The translations under genes and the position numbers were made by a program. A stretch of 64,000 bases of DNA from Omphiscola glabra (lineage: Eukaryota > Mollusca > Gastropoda > Lymnaeidae), in assembly GCA_964017045.1 (NCBI GenBank), contig OZ024808.1, positions 28,412,995 through 28,476,994 on the forward strand, read 5' to 3'. The notes below the pieces were generated by a model. The model was not told the origin of the DNA and did no database searches. It saw only the letters and a program-made list of their open reading frames with translations. Of this stretch, positions 38,001-53,000 are shown piece after piece. How positions within the stretch are numbered: the stretch's first letter is position 1; each line of letters opens with the position of its first letter.

Positions 38001-41000
38001 TCAGACATCTAAGTAAATGAACACTCAACACATCTAAGTAAATTAACACTCAACACAACGTTCAGACATTTAAGTAAATGAACACTCAACACAATGTTCA
38101 GACATCTAAGTAAATGAACACTCAACACAATGTTCAGACATCTAAGTAAATGAACACTCAACACAATGTTCAGAGATCTAAGTAAATGAACACTCAACAC
38201 AACGTTCAGACATCTAAGTAAATGAACACTCAACACAATGTTCAGACATCTAAGTAAATGAACACTCAACACATCTAAGTAAATGAACACTCAACACATC
38301 TAAGTAAATGAACACTCAACACAACGTTCAGACATCTAAGTAAATGAAAACTCAACACATCTAAGTAAATGAACACTCAACACAACGTTCAGACATCTAA
38401 GTAAATTAACACTCAACACAATGTTCAGACATCTAAGTAAATTAACACTCAACACAATGTTCAGACATCTAAGTAAATGAACACTCAACACAATGTTCAG
38501 ACATCTAAGTAAATGAACACTCAACACAATGTTCAGAGATCTAAGTAAATGAACACTCGACACAATGTTCAGACATCTAAGTAAATTAACACTCAACACA
38601 ATGTTCAGACATCTAAGTAAATGAACACTCAACACATCTAAGTAAATGAACACTCAACACAATGTTCAGACATCTAAGTAAATGAACACTCAACACAATG
38701 TTCAGACATCTAAGTAAATGAACACTCAACACAATGTTCAGACATCTAAGTAAATGAACACTTAACACAATGTTCAGACATCTAAGTAAATGAACACTCA
38801 ACACAATGTTCAGACATCTAAGTAAATGAACACTCAAAACAATGTTCAGACATCTAAGTAAATGAACACTCAACACAATGTTCAGACATCTAAGTAAATT
38901 AACACTCAACACAATGTTCAGACATCTAAGTAAATTAACACTCAACACAATGTTCAGACATCTAAGTAAATGAACACTCAACACAATGTTCAGACATCTA
39001 AGTAAATGAACACTCAACACAATGTTCAGACATCTAATTAAATGAACACTCAACACAATGTTCAGACATCTAAGTAAATGAACACTCAACACATCTAAGT
39101 AAATTAACACTCAACACAACGTTCAGACATCTAAGTAAATGAACACTCAACACAATGTTCAGACATCTAAGTAAATGAACACTCAACACAATGTTCAGAC
39201 ATCTAAGTAAATGAACACTCAACACAATGTTCAGACATCTAAGTAAATGAACACTTAACACAACGTTCAGACATCTAAGTAAATGAACACTCAACACAAT
39301 ATTCAGACATCTAAGTAAATGAACACTCAACACATCTAAGTAAATGAACACTCAACACATCTAAGTAAATGAACACTCAACACAACGTTCAGACATCTAA
39401 GTAAATGAACACTCAACACATCTAAGTAAATGAACACTCAACACAACGTTCAGACATCTAAGTAAATGAACACTCAAGACATCTAAGTAAATGAACACTC
39501 AACACAACGTTCAGACATCTAAGTAAATTAACACTCAACACATCTAAGTAAATGAACACTCAACACATCTAAGTAAATTAACACTCAACACATCTAAGTA
39601 AATTAACACTCAACACAATGTTCTCTTGTAATGAGACTTATGTGTAGAATTTGAAGATCTTCCTTTTTAATTGCGTGTCTTTGTTTGTACGCAGAGACTG
39701 AGAGAGATTCATTCTGATCTTGGAACACTTAATTAAATTTTTCAATTTCAAAATTTTATTTCCCTTGTTTTGTATTGTCTGCTGGAATTGTATTGTCTGC
39801 TGGAGAAGACATTTAGCAGAGACACCCTTTTAATTGTTCTGTCTTTATTGTCAAGCCTAAACATATCTTGTTCCACTATTTATTTATTGTCAAGCCTAAA
39901 CATATCTTGTTCCACTATTTATTTATTGTCAAGCCTAAACATATCTTGTTCCACTATTTATTTACTTCGCATGTTTTGAACGTAGTCCCCCATATATTAT
40001 CTTGTAATGAGCAAAGCTATCTCAAAGATGTTCATCTTTTGTACATATTAAAACACTTATATTATATTGAACGTTCATGACCAATCCAGCGGCATCAAAA
40101 TCATGACACTTTTTTCATTTGCCTAGCTCATATAAGGAAAGACATGTATGTTGGCTAAGCTCATATAAGGAAAGACATGTATGTTGGCTTACGTTGGCCA
40201 ACCTCAAATCAGAGAAAAGTTTGACTTAACCTATTCTGCTTCTAGGACAATAGAGAAAATTTGCTGAACATTTGTCCTGTCTGCTGAGGAAGGCTCTTAC
40301 CCAAAATGTTCTTATCTTATTGTCCTGTCTTTTGATTCAAGCTTCCACATACCTTGTCCTACTATTTTCTGTAACATTTACAGCTCTCTAGGTCCAGTAG
40401 TTGTGGAATGTATAACTGTCAAACTAACAAACCACACTGAGCCTTATACGCATAGATTAAATGTGATTAAATGGTCGCATGTTTTTTTCCACCCCAGGGT
40501 TTTAAAGGAGAGTTCTGCCACATTGTTAAGACGGACTGCGACTCCAACCCTTGTGAGAACCGGGGCATCTGCTCTCTCACGGCCGGCGGTTACACCTGCT
40601 CATGTCCCAAGGGAACCTCAGGGGTCAACTGTGAGATCGACAACCATGACAGCTGTCAGGATAATCCTTGTCTAAATGGGGGCACCTGTAAAGATAAAAT
40701 CGGCAAGTCCGGAGCTAATAAAATGAAGCAGTTGAAAGATGAAACATGTTTGAAAAATTATTTTTGGAAATGGCTCAACCCTTTTTGAACATTTTTAAAA
40801 AATTATAATTTTTCTTTTAATAATACAAGAAGATGTTGCCTGCATTTGTTCAGCCACCAACAACATGCTGCATTCATTTTACTGAATAGTTTTGTTAATT
40901 AGGCATATTTTAAAAAGCATATAAAGCACACATAGGTGCATATACCCATATAAAACGGTAGGGGGCCTCAGCAAGCCTAAGTTTGACCCTGTCAATAGGT

Positions 41001-44000
41001 CTTGTTTGATGTGAAGTGGGAATGACCCCATGTTGGGTGTCGTATAACTGGGTCAGATTCATGTAGCGGCTTATCAAGACTGGAAACCTGAGATTTGAGT
41101 CTAGTCCTGTATGAATTTATTTTTAGTGAAATGTTTTTGTTTTCTGGCAGATTTCTGTGAGTGCTGGTGTCCTAAGTTCTGGAGAGGTTTCAAGTGTGAG
41201 ACGAGGGATGAACAGTTTGAAGGTGGCCTGGGACATCCTGTGGCCAAAATATGCCTGGACAACAACTGCCCTAACAAAGGAAACAATGGATTCTGTGATG
41301 TATGTTGGAAATTATTTTTACCAACTCATCATGACGCTAATGTCTTAGATTAAACATTAACGGCTGCAAGTATGCAGAAATATTAGTCTGCCTTTTATAA
41401 AATACATGTGATGTATAGGCTTTTTTTTGGTGTGTCCTAATTTATTATTTTTTTAAAATGAATTTTTCCAACTCATTTAAATTTTAAATGTGGATATCTA
41501 TTTGAGAAAAACCTGGCCAATGCTGTTGCAGCTAAAGCTTTAAACAATATTGGACACAAGCACTCGCATAAAGTATTTATATTTATAGGTTGAATTAAAA
41601 GTTTTAAAATGCACAGTTATATAGAAAAGTCCACCAAATAATTTTCTTTGCCTGAATGGCCTGCATATAGCAGCGGTTCTCAACCTGTGGGTGGCAACCC
41701 CTTTGGGGGTTAAATGAACTTTTCCCAGAGGTCGCCTAAGACCATTGGAAAACACATATACTAATAGTTATGAAGTAGCAACGAAAATAATTTTGTTGTT
41801 GGGGGTCGCCACAACATGAGTGACTCTATTAAAGGGTCGCGGCATTAGGACGGCTGAGAACCACTGGCATATAGAATGATGAAACTCAAGTAATTGATCT
41901 TCTGAATGTTTTCCTTGTTGCCAGCCGGAGTGTGATATCTTTGACTGTGATTATGACAGCACAGAATGCTCCTATGGAACAAAACCATTTGAGAACTGTA
42001 CACAGAGAACTGCCGGTGGCAAGGCTTGTTGGCAGGTGAGAGGTCTTTCATCTAAAGAAATAGTTCTGTTTCTCCATAAAGATGTGGAGTTTTTTTAGGC
42101 AATATCCATAACTGAATGGCTGAATGTATCAACATGATGTTTGCATGAAACATGAGGCTGAGGATGTTTTGAGCCATGACATCATGCCAATGTATCTTGT
42201 AATGTCAAGCCAATGTATCATACTCACACACTGTAATATTACATTTTTATGTTACTCTCCAGTGTAGTTATAACCATAATATTAGATCATAATAAATTAC
42301 AACTCTTCTAAAGATAACAACTCTTCTAAAGATAACAACTCTTCTAAAGATAACAACTCTTCTAAAGATAACAACTCTTCTAAAGATAACAACTCTTCTA
42401 AAGATAACAACTCTTCTAAAGATAACAACTCTTCTAAAGATAACAACTCTTCTAAAGATAACAACTCTTCTAAAGATAACAACTCTTCTAAAGATAACAA
42501 CTCTTCTAAAGATAACAACTCTTCTAAAGATAACAACTCTTCTAAAGATGAAAAGCTCAGCTATCTATTATTGTTGGCATGTGTAGTTGACCAACGCTAG
42601 GACTTGAGCTGTATTTCTGCTCTCTCTCCTCCTTGTCTTTTTGTTCCAATGGCAAGACTTAGTCAAGATGACTGGAAATAGACCAGCATGCAGTAGATGA
42701 CCAATGCCAAGACTTTGTCAAGATGACTGGAAATAGACCAGCATGCAGTAGATGACCAATGCCAAGACTTAGTCAAGATGACTGGAAATGGACCAGCATG
42801 CAGTAGATGACCAATGGCAAGACTTAGTCAAGATGACTGGAAATGGACCAGCATGCAGTAGATGACCAATGGCAAGACTTAGTCAAGATGACTGGAAATG
42901 GACCAGCATGCAGTAGATGACCAATCGCAAGACTTTGTCAAGATGACTGGAAATGGACCAGCATGCAGTAGATGACCAATGGCAAGACTTTGTCAAGATG
43001 ACTGGAAATGGACCAGCATGCAGTAGATGACCAATGGCAAGACTTTGTCAAGATGACTGGAAATGGACCAGCATGCAGTAGATGACCAATGGCAAGACTT
43101 AGTCAAGATGACTGGAAATGGACCAGCATGCAGTAGATGACCAATGGCAAGACTTTGTCAAGATGACTGGAAATGGACCAGCATGCAGTAGATGACCAAT
43201 GGCAAGACTTAGTCAAGATGACTGGAAATGGACCAGCATGCAGTAGATGACCAATGGCAAGACTTTGTCAAGATGACTGGAAATGGACCAGCATGCAGTA
43301 GATGACCAATGGCAAGACTTAGTCAAGATGACTGGAAATAGACCAGCATGCAGTAGATGACCAATGGCAAGACTTAGTCAAGACGACTGGAAATAGACCA
43401 CCATGCAGTAGATGACCTGCATTTTTTGTGTGTGTTTTGCTTTGCTCTCTATGTGTTGCACGTCTGAATTTTCATTGTGCCAGTGCCATACCATCTACTA
43501 GACTCCATCTCTGTTCATTGTGCCAGTGCCATACCATCTACTAGACTCCATCTCTGTTCATTGTGCCAGTGCCATACCATCTACTAGACTCCATCTCTGT
43601 TCATTGTGCCAGTGCCATACCATCTACTAGACTCCATCTCTGTTCATTGTGCCAGTGCCATACCATCTACTAGACTGCATCTCTGGGTTTGCTTTCATAG
43701 TTTGCCTTTTCTTAGATGAGTTGCCATCCGCCCTCAAAACATTAGCTGTATGATTTAGGTAACAATATTTCCATAGATACAATTGGTGATGTTGTCAGCA
43801 TGCTAAACTATAGCATCAAATTAATCATCTTTTGTTCATGGGCAGGTGTTCAAGGATGATAAATGTGACAAGGAGTGTGACAATGAGAAATGCTTGTATG
43901 ACGGCTTTGACTGTAAAAGTCCACCACAGCAATGCTTGTATGAGAGATACTGCCTGGATAACTACAACAACGGCCACTGTGACCATGGCTGTAACAACGC

Positions 44001-47000
44001 AGAGTGTGGCTGGGATGGCCTGGACTGTGATCAGGGTGAGAACTCGTGAGGTCTTGGCCTTGACATCATTCCAGTTGAAAATAGCTATATTTAACTAGAA
44101 ATAAGCCACCAAACCATGTCAGGGCCATGCGTGATCTTCCCATCTACTAAAGTTACCTGACAAAACATGGGAATGCACTTGATAAAATTCCAGTGCTAAC
44201 ATCTAGGAATTTTATTTAGAAGGCCTATTGAACACATCACTGCAGCCATACATGCACACCCAGAGAATAATTATTTGTGAATTCTTAAAAATCTTATATA
44301 AGGGTTTTGGACTTTAGTTAGCAACAGGGAAATTGGGAAACAGTGCCCACTTAGTGAAATGGTGAAACAGTGCCCACTTAGTGAAATGGTGAGACAGTGC
44401 CCACTTGGTGAAATGGTGAGACAGTGCCCACTTAGTGAAATGGTGAGACAGTGCCCACTTGGTGAAATGGTGAGACAGTGCCCACTTAGTGAAATGGTGA
44501 GACAGTGCTCACTTAGTGAAATGGTGAGACAGTGCCAACTTAGTGAAATGGTGAGACAGTGCCCACTTAGTGAAATGGTGAGACAGTGCCCACTTAGTGA
44601 AATGGTGAAACAGTGCCCACTTAGTGAAATGGTGAGACAGTGCCCACTTGGTGAAATGGTGAGACAGTGCCCACTTGGTGAAATGGTGATACAGTGCCAA
44701 CTTAGTGAAATGGTGAGACAGTGCCCACTTAGTGAAATGGTGAGACAGTGCCCACTTTGTGAAATGGTGAGACAGTGCCCACTTGCTTCATCTGATGGCA
44801 GGATTTCAGAAGCAGTTATGTTCATGAAAGTAAAGATATTCATTGGTTTTTTTGGATCACTGTTACATTTTTCAAAATAACTTATTAAAAAATATTTTTG
44901 TTTAAAAAAAGATCTGAAACTAGAATAATTTGACATAAAGACAATTGCAATCAATCTTCAAGGGATTTGGCTTTGTAAATAAAATATTAAGATTTTGTAT
45001 TTCTATAATTTTTTTACCCAAGAAGAGTTGTCTGATTTTTTTTTTAGAACTTTGAAAACCATAATGTTTGATAATGTTTGATAATATTTCTGAAGTTTCT
45101 GATTATGGAAATAAAAGGAGACAGGTCTTTTGTGATTATGATAAAATTTCTTATACAGTTATCTAATGCTCAGCTCACACTATCACATTTTCGATCATAC
45201 AATAGATGCGATTTTTGTCTTGTCACAACCTTCAAATGACTATTTTGATCAAATTCTCATTTTTGTCCAGAAAAAGAAACCATGCACAAAAAATAGTGCT
45301 TGATACAAAAATTTGACACATATTAGAAGCCAATTTGTACATGTGAACTGAGCATAGCCACTGAGGCTGTCAAAAAAATTTAATTACTGAGAAATTGTAT
45401 AAGTTTTATCTAAATTTAATTAACTATATTAACCTTATTTAATCTTCCACCCCCTCCCATCTCCCATAATATTTAAATCCTAAAATATATAATGACCTCA
45501 TTTCTATAATAATGACATGTAATGTTGGTGTCTGTTTAAAGGTGGAGAGGATCTGCTTCTCAGTTCTATATACATCATAATTCGCATTGAGCCTAGTGAG
45601 TTCAGGAAGATAAAGAAAGACTTTGTGCGTCAACTGGGTCTACTGCTGCACGCCATGGTGCGCATTAAGAAGAATGATCAGGGAGAGGAGATGATATTCC
45701 CATGGAGGGATGAAAACACCAGAAGTTCAGGCCCAACCACCAGCAGAAGACCATTTGACCAACATGACTTGAGACGACGATCAGTTGTAACTTGGTAATT
45801 TCTGTCTTATCTGTTTCAGTTTTTCTGGCAAGTCAGAAGCTTTTGGCAGTAATGAATGTCAGCTTTGGTTATGATGGTACAGTTTACAAATCAAATTATT
45901 TCCTCTGTCAAAAGTTATCTTATTGGATCTTACAGAAAGTTGTCATCAGAACTGCATGATTTTAGATTAATTGCAGCCAAACATAGATAGTGATTGTTGT
46001 TAATTGATTGTACGCTTTGCAGGGCAATGGTATATTTTGAAATTGACAACAGAGCCTGCCAGAAAATGGACTACCCCGAGTGTTTTGACAGCTCAAAAAT
46101 GATATCACAGTTTGTGGCTGAGACCATCAGGACATCTCACTTTCATTCTCCTGTGGCCATACAGCGCATTGGTGGTGAGTTAAGTCATTAGGTGGTGGGA
46201 CATCTCACTTTCAGTCTCCTGTGGCCATACAGCGCATTGGTGGTGAGTTAAGTCATTAGGTGGTGGGACATCTCACTTTCAGTCTCCTGTGGCCATACAG
46301 CGCATTGGTTGAGTTAAGTCATTAGGTGGTGGGACAGATCACTTTCAGTCTCCTGTAGCCATACAGCGCATTGGTGGTGAGTTAAGTCATTAGGTGGTGG
46401 GACAGATCACTTCCATTGGGCTATAGACATACTACACATTGGTGGTAAGTTAAATCATTAGATGGTGTGACATATCACTTCCATTCATCTCATTAAATAA
46501 TAATTTTGTATTGTAAAATGGATGGCAGACAAAGAAAAAACTCTTAGAACTGACTCTGATAATTTGTTGTCAAGGAATTTTGTGTTCAATTTTACGAGTT
46601 GATCTTGACTAATATTTTCAAAGTGGGATCATAGTAGTTTAATAATTACATACTAATATTGGTTTTAAATTTTAGATTAAAAATTATATTCTAATATAGG
46701 TTTTAAATTTTAGATTAATTATTACGGTATATGCAAAGAAAGGTTTTTAAAAGTAATATAATTGTATAAATCTACAGCTATATTATTTATTATATTTATA
46801 TCAAATCCTCAACTAAAATTGCAAGACCATAAATAAATTAGTCATGGGAATTTCCTTTTTTCATTATTTAACGATTCCAGGAAATTGACATTTCTGAGAA
46901 CTATTTCAGCTGAAGATGACCTTCCCACACCACCTGAACATTTCTCCAAGCTCAACCAGATCATGATAGGTTTGATGCTGACCTTCCTTGTGGTGATTGT

Positions 47001-50000
47001 GATTGTTGTCATCTTTCAACTCAAGAGAAAACGTGTCCGTGCCTCCACGTGGTTTCCTGAAAACTTCTCCAAAGGGCTGAGCAAACTGTCAAAGTCTAAC
47101 CACAGAAGTAAGATGTCGGGAGGAGAGATGCTGTAAGTTTGACAATGTGCTTGTTACTGCTACTACTTTAGGGAAAAATAATGGCCTGAGATAAATCTCA
47201 TTATAGGCCACCAATCCTGTTTCTCTGTCCACCATCATGGCAATCTTGGAAGTGGCACACCTAGGGAGATGGCCTAGCACACCTAATGAGACAGCCTAGC
47301 ACACCAAGTGAGACAGCCTAGCACACCTAATGAGACAGACTAGCACACCTGGTGAGATGGCCTAGCACACCTAGTGAGATGGCCTAGCACACCGAGTGAG
47401 ACAGCCTAGCACACCTAATGAGACAGCCTAGCACACCTAATGAGACAGCCTAGCACACCTAATGAGACAGCCTAGCACACCTAATGAGACAGCCTAGCAC
47501 ACCTAATGAGACAGCCTAGCACACCCAGTGAGATGGCCTAGCACACCTAGTGAGATGGCCTAGCACACCCATTGAGATGGCCTAGCACACCTAGTGAGAT
47601 GGCCTAGCACACCCAGTGAGATGGCCTAACACACCCAGTGAGATGGCCTAGTACACCTAGTGAGATGGCCTAGCACACCCAGTGAGATGGCCTAGTACAC
47701 CTAGTGAGATGGCCTAGCACACCTAACGAGACAGCCTAGCACACCCAGTGAGATGGCCTAGCACACCTAGTGATACGGCCTAGCACACCCAGTGAGATGA
47801 CCTAGCACACCCAGTGAGATGGCCTAGCACACCCAGTGAAATGGCCTAGCACACCTAATGAGACAGCCTAGCACACCTAATGAGACAGCCTAGCACACCT
47901 AATGAGACAGCCTAGCACACCTAATGAGACAGCCAAGCACACCCAGTGAGATGGCCTAGCACACCCATTGAGATGGCCTAGCACACCTAGTGAGATGGCC
48001 TAACACACCCAGTGAGATGGCCTAGTACACCTAGTGAGATGGCCTAGCACACCCAGTGAGATGGCCTAGTACACCTAGTGAGATGGCCTAGCACACCTAA
48101 CGAGACAGCCTAGCACACCCAGTGAGATGGCCTAGCACACCTAGTGATACGGCCTAGCACACCCAGTGAGATGGCCTAGCACACCCAGTGAGATGGCCTA
48201 GCACACCTAGTGAGATGGCCTAGCACATCCAGTGAGATGGCCTAGCACACCTAGTGAGATGGCCTAGCACACCCAGTGAGATGGCCTAGCACACCCAGTG
48301 AGATGGCCTAGTACACCTATTGAGATGGCCTAGCACACCCAGTGAGATGGCCTAGCACATCTAATGAGACAGCCTAGCACACCTAGTGAGACAGCCTAGC
48401 ACACCTAATGAGACAGCCTAGCACACCAAGTGAGACAGCCTAGCACACCTAATGAGACAGACTAGCACACCTGTGAGATGGCCAAGCACACATAGTGAGA
48501 CAGCCTAGCACACCCAGTGAGATGGCCTAGCACACCTAGTGAGATGGCCTAACACCAAGTGAGACAGCCTAGCACACCTAGTGAGATGGCCTAGCACACC
48601 CAGTGAGATGGCCAAGCACACATAGTGAGACAGCCTAGCACACCTAGTGAGATGGCCTAGCACACCTAGTGAGATGGCCTAGCACACCTAGTGAGATGGC
48701 CTAGCACACCGAGTGAGACAGCCTAGCACACCTAATGAGACAGCCTAGTAGCAAATGCTATAACTCTATTATTCTATACTAGTTGTAAATTTTCCTTCCT
48801 GCTCATGTTCATTTTGAACCAATCACAATGACTAAAAACATTCAATTCTTTATCTCTATGAAATCATGCACAATACCATTCAATTATGTTATGTTACAGT
48901 GCAGTATGTTAACAGTTTTATGTACTTGTGTTAAATTTGTCCAAAGACACATCATTGGTCCAAGTTATGCTGGTGATGACCACACCACCCCACCTCCCAG
49001 CAATGAGTACTACCAGGAGGATGAAAGTGAGGACATGCCACAGTTCAAGAGGTCAAAGGTGATACATGATGATGATGAACTCTTTATTAATTACTCAAAG
49101 AGCACATATTTCTGACAAGTTTATTTGAACATAAGTTTCCATTTGTTTTGTTTGAAAGAAAATTTTATACAGCAGAATACCCTAAAAAATAACTGTTTTC
49201 CCCTCAAGATCCTTCACTGGTCAGGTATGAATGGAATTTTAAGAACCTCAGATTTTGAATTATTTTTTGCTTGTTTTAAAAATAATGTCCGTATTTGTGA
49301 TGACAGTTGGAAAGCCAAATCTTTGGTCGTGGCACAGCTAAACCAGACAATGGCAACACCAGTCAGTGGACAGCCAGACACCTGGAGGCTGCCAATATGT
49401 TACAGAATTCTCATGTGGCCTTGACCCCACCCCAAGGAGATGAACATGTTCAGTCTGATGTCAATGTTAAAGGCCCAGGTATATATTGGCTGCCCAGGGT
49501 AAAATATCAGTAAACATTTAGTTTGTGGGCCCTGATAAAATATGAGTAAACATTTAGTCACACCACCAGTGTTTGATAAAATGTAAAAAGTAAACATTCA
49601 ACTTTTATTTCAGCTATGATATATTGTTATATGTTATCATTGTCTGTTGTTATGATATTCATTCCTGGACAGGAATAGTGTAAGGAGGGGTTTTCTGAAG
49701 GTACATATGACATTTCAAGTAAATTGCTCAGCACATCTGCTCTATTTTACTCTATGTCATTGCTTGTCCCATACTCTATGTCATTGCTTGTCCCATACTC
49801 TATGTCATTGCTTGTCCCATACTCTATGTCATTGCTTGTCCCATACTCTATGTCATTGCTTGTCCCATACTCTATGTCATTGCTTGTCCCATACTCTATG
49901 TCATTGCTTGTCCCATACTCTACACATAGCAGAAGTAACATAGATTTAACTATTTTCAATTCTTATTCTAATAATTTCACTTGTATTTGTAATTTATCCA

Positions 50001-53000
50001 GACGGCTACACACCTCTGATGCTGGCTTCCATCCGTGGCGGGGGACTCGGTGACGATGATGACAGCAGCTCTGGATCTGGTTCCACTGAAGGAGGTGACA
50101 GCGACAACAACACATCCGTGGATGTCATATCCAGTTTACTCATGCAGGGTGCGGCCATCAATGCCAAGACGGACAGGACGGGTAAGAGAACTTTGTTTTC
50201 AGGCAGTGATTTCTGTGTGTATCAGCTCATTATCTGTGTGTGTGTTGCCGTGGTTACCATGAGCCGTGAGTGGCTTCTTTACTCATTAAACTTAAAATGA
50301 ATCTGTAACATTTAACATATAAACATCATACAGTTGTGTACATTGTTTATGGCTTATATAAGCATCATACAGTTGTGTACATTGTTTATGGCTTATATAA
50401 GCATCATACAGTTGTGTACATTGTTTATGGCTTATATAAGCATCATACAGTTGTGTACATTGCTTATGGCTTATATAAGCATCATACAGTTGTGTACATT
50501 GCTTATGGCTTATATAAGCATCATACAGTTGTGTACATTGCTTATGGCTTATATAAGCATCATACAGTTGTGTACATTGTTTATGGCTTATATAAGCAGC
50601 ATACAGTTGTGTACATTGTTTATGGCTTATATAAGCATCATACAGTTGTGTACATTGTTTATGGCTTATATAAGCAGCATACAGTTGTGTACATTGTTTA
50701 TGGCTTATATAAGCAGCATACAGTTGTGTACATTGTTTATGGCTTATATAAGCATCATACAGTTGTGTACATTGTTTATGGCTTATATAAGCATCATACA
50801 GTTGTGTACATTGTTTATGGCTTAATAGTTTATTGCATTCAGCTAGGTATGTTGGTGGTCTTTCATTGCATATCTGTGATCACCATTATTAACATTCACC
50901 AAATGTTTGACGTTTGAAAAATTGTTTGGCAACATTTGTTTTTAGTGATGATGAAATGATAGAGAAATCTTCATTAAGAAATATGTGCAGCTATTGACAG
51001 TTTTATGCTGATGAAATGATAGGGAAATCTTCATTAAGAAATATGTACAACTATTAACAGTTTTATGCTGATAAGGTAAACAGAAGTCTAACATCTTAAA
51101 GTGGTAAATTTTTCTTATGTTCAGGTGAGACCTCGCTCCACCTGGCCGCCCGCTATGCCAGAGCTGATGCTGCCAAAGTATTGCTGGACGCAGGGGCTGA
51201 CCCCAACGCTGAAGACAGCACGGGCAGAACTCCCTTACACACTGCAGTGGCGGCTGATGCCCAGGGGGTTTTCCAGGTAAGACCGTTAGTTCATAATAAT
51301 TTCAAGTGCTGTAACTTAATACTCTATTTTTGTGTGGTTTATTATTGTGTCCATCATTTTGTCACCATTCAAGTCTATGTCTAAGATTGGTGCCATTTTT
51401 TAAAACAGTAGCAGCACACTGTCTTTTTTGTGTTTTTTGTTGTTGTTACAATGAACATTAAAATAATTTCTTTTAAAAGTTAAATAAAAATCAAATTTTT
51501 TTTCTTCTAAAATTTTGTTTCTTTTATTTAAAAGGGTCACACGAGTGAACTTGTTGATGACTTGTTGATGACTTGAAGATGAAAGTGTCTTTTCAAAAAA
51601 ACTTACAATTTGGAATAATTTTAAAAAGTCCACTTTCAATTGAAAAAGCAGACTATTCCCAATTCAGGCTCAGCCTGCTTATGAATGTTTAAAATGCATT
51701 AAGTTTGCCCAAAATATCTAGTAATTGATATGTTAACAAAATAAGATGGTATTACTAAGTAAATGCACAATTAAAGCATTATATAATCCATGCAAAATTC
51801 TTGGATACTTTCAAACTTAAAAGTCCATTTGTCAAAGTTGCTAAATGTGACATGTCTGGTTTTTTCCGCTGAGGTCTTCAATTGTGATATTAGAATTCCC
51901 GCAGCTGTTACAGTTATAGAAAGTCTTTATCATGTAGGACCAAGTCTATTATTAAATTATTGTACACAGATGGCTAGTTATATATCAAATATATAGTTCT
52001 TTGAAGTTTCATGTAATGTTTACTAAATTGTTTTATTAAAATCACCTTTTGAGCTTGAACCAAGATTAAAGTTATAAAATTCCATGTCTAGAATTGAATC
52101 TAAATCTATGCCAACATTTTTTTTTTAAAATCTCATGCTTGTTAACAATGTTTGAACCAACATGCTTATGTTGAAGTTGAATGATTGACATTTTTATCTT
52201 CCATTTGTTTCAGATCTTGTTGAGGAACAGATCCACAAATCTGAATGCTGGCATGCACTGTGGGACCACACCCCTCATGCTGGCCTCTAGGCTCGCCATC
52301 GAAGACATGGTGGAAAAATTGATCTTAGCTGAGGCTGACGTCGAGGCCACAGATAACAACGGTATTTGAGTCAATATTAGTTATTCAGTTAAAATCTAAT
52401 AGATAATCAGTATTCTCATGTTGAATGATGTTTTCATCTTGATCAAGATTATTCTTGCACAATGATTACACTGGTCACATTATCCACGAAAAATCAGATC
52501 CTGTTTACTGTTGGAAATATTTCTGAATAATATTTTGTGTGTTCGTTCCGAGGGATGATGTTTCAAAGTTTGATTATTCTTATAAGACAGGATGTATCAG
52601 ACAAAAATCACATATTTATGTAAGACACAGCGGGTTTGAAATTAGGCTCAATTATTTGTTCTCAGATCTTTACCTTTATATTTTTGAATTGGTATAATTA
52701 TGTTGTACTGGGTTATTTATGTTGTACTGGATAATTCAAATTTCATTAGATTTGATTGAGCAGATTATAATGTTTAATATCGTATCCAGAAATTTGTTTG
52801 AAAGGAATTTCTTGGAAGGAAAATTGATCAACTGAAGCTTGATCGAACGGAAGTTAGTTCGAATGTTATTTTCAGTTCACTATTAAATTTTACGTCAAAT
52901 TTCTTTTTGAACGCATTATTTTTTTACTATACATTATAGTGCGTTCAAAAAGAAATTTGACGAAAATTTGATCATATGAAATGAAAAAAATTCAACCAAA

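Noticed and set aside
36985..39351. Minus-strand frames repeating [12 protein letters not shown]
   Set aside because: Produced by the 36-bp unit; frames break wherever a short unit changes the period.
46881..46909. Acceptor at 46880 for the transmembrane exon
   Set aside because: With the phase-1 exon before it, this acceptor gives an immediate stop (GGA AAT TGA); the acceptor at 46909 fits.
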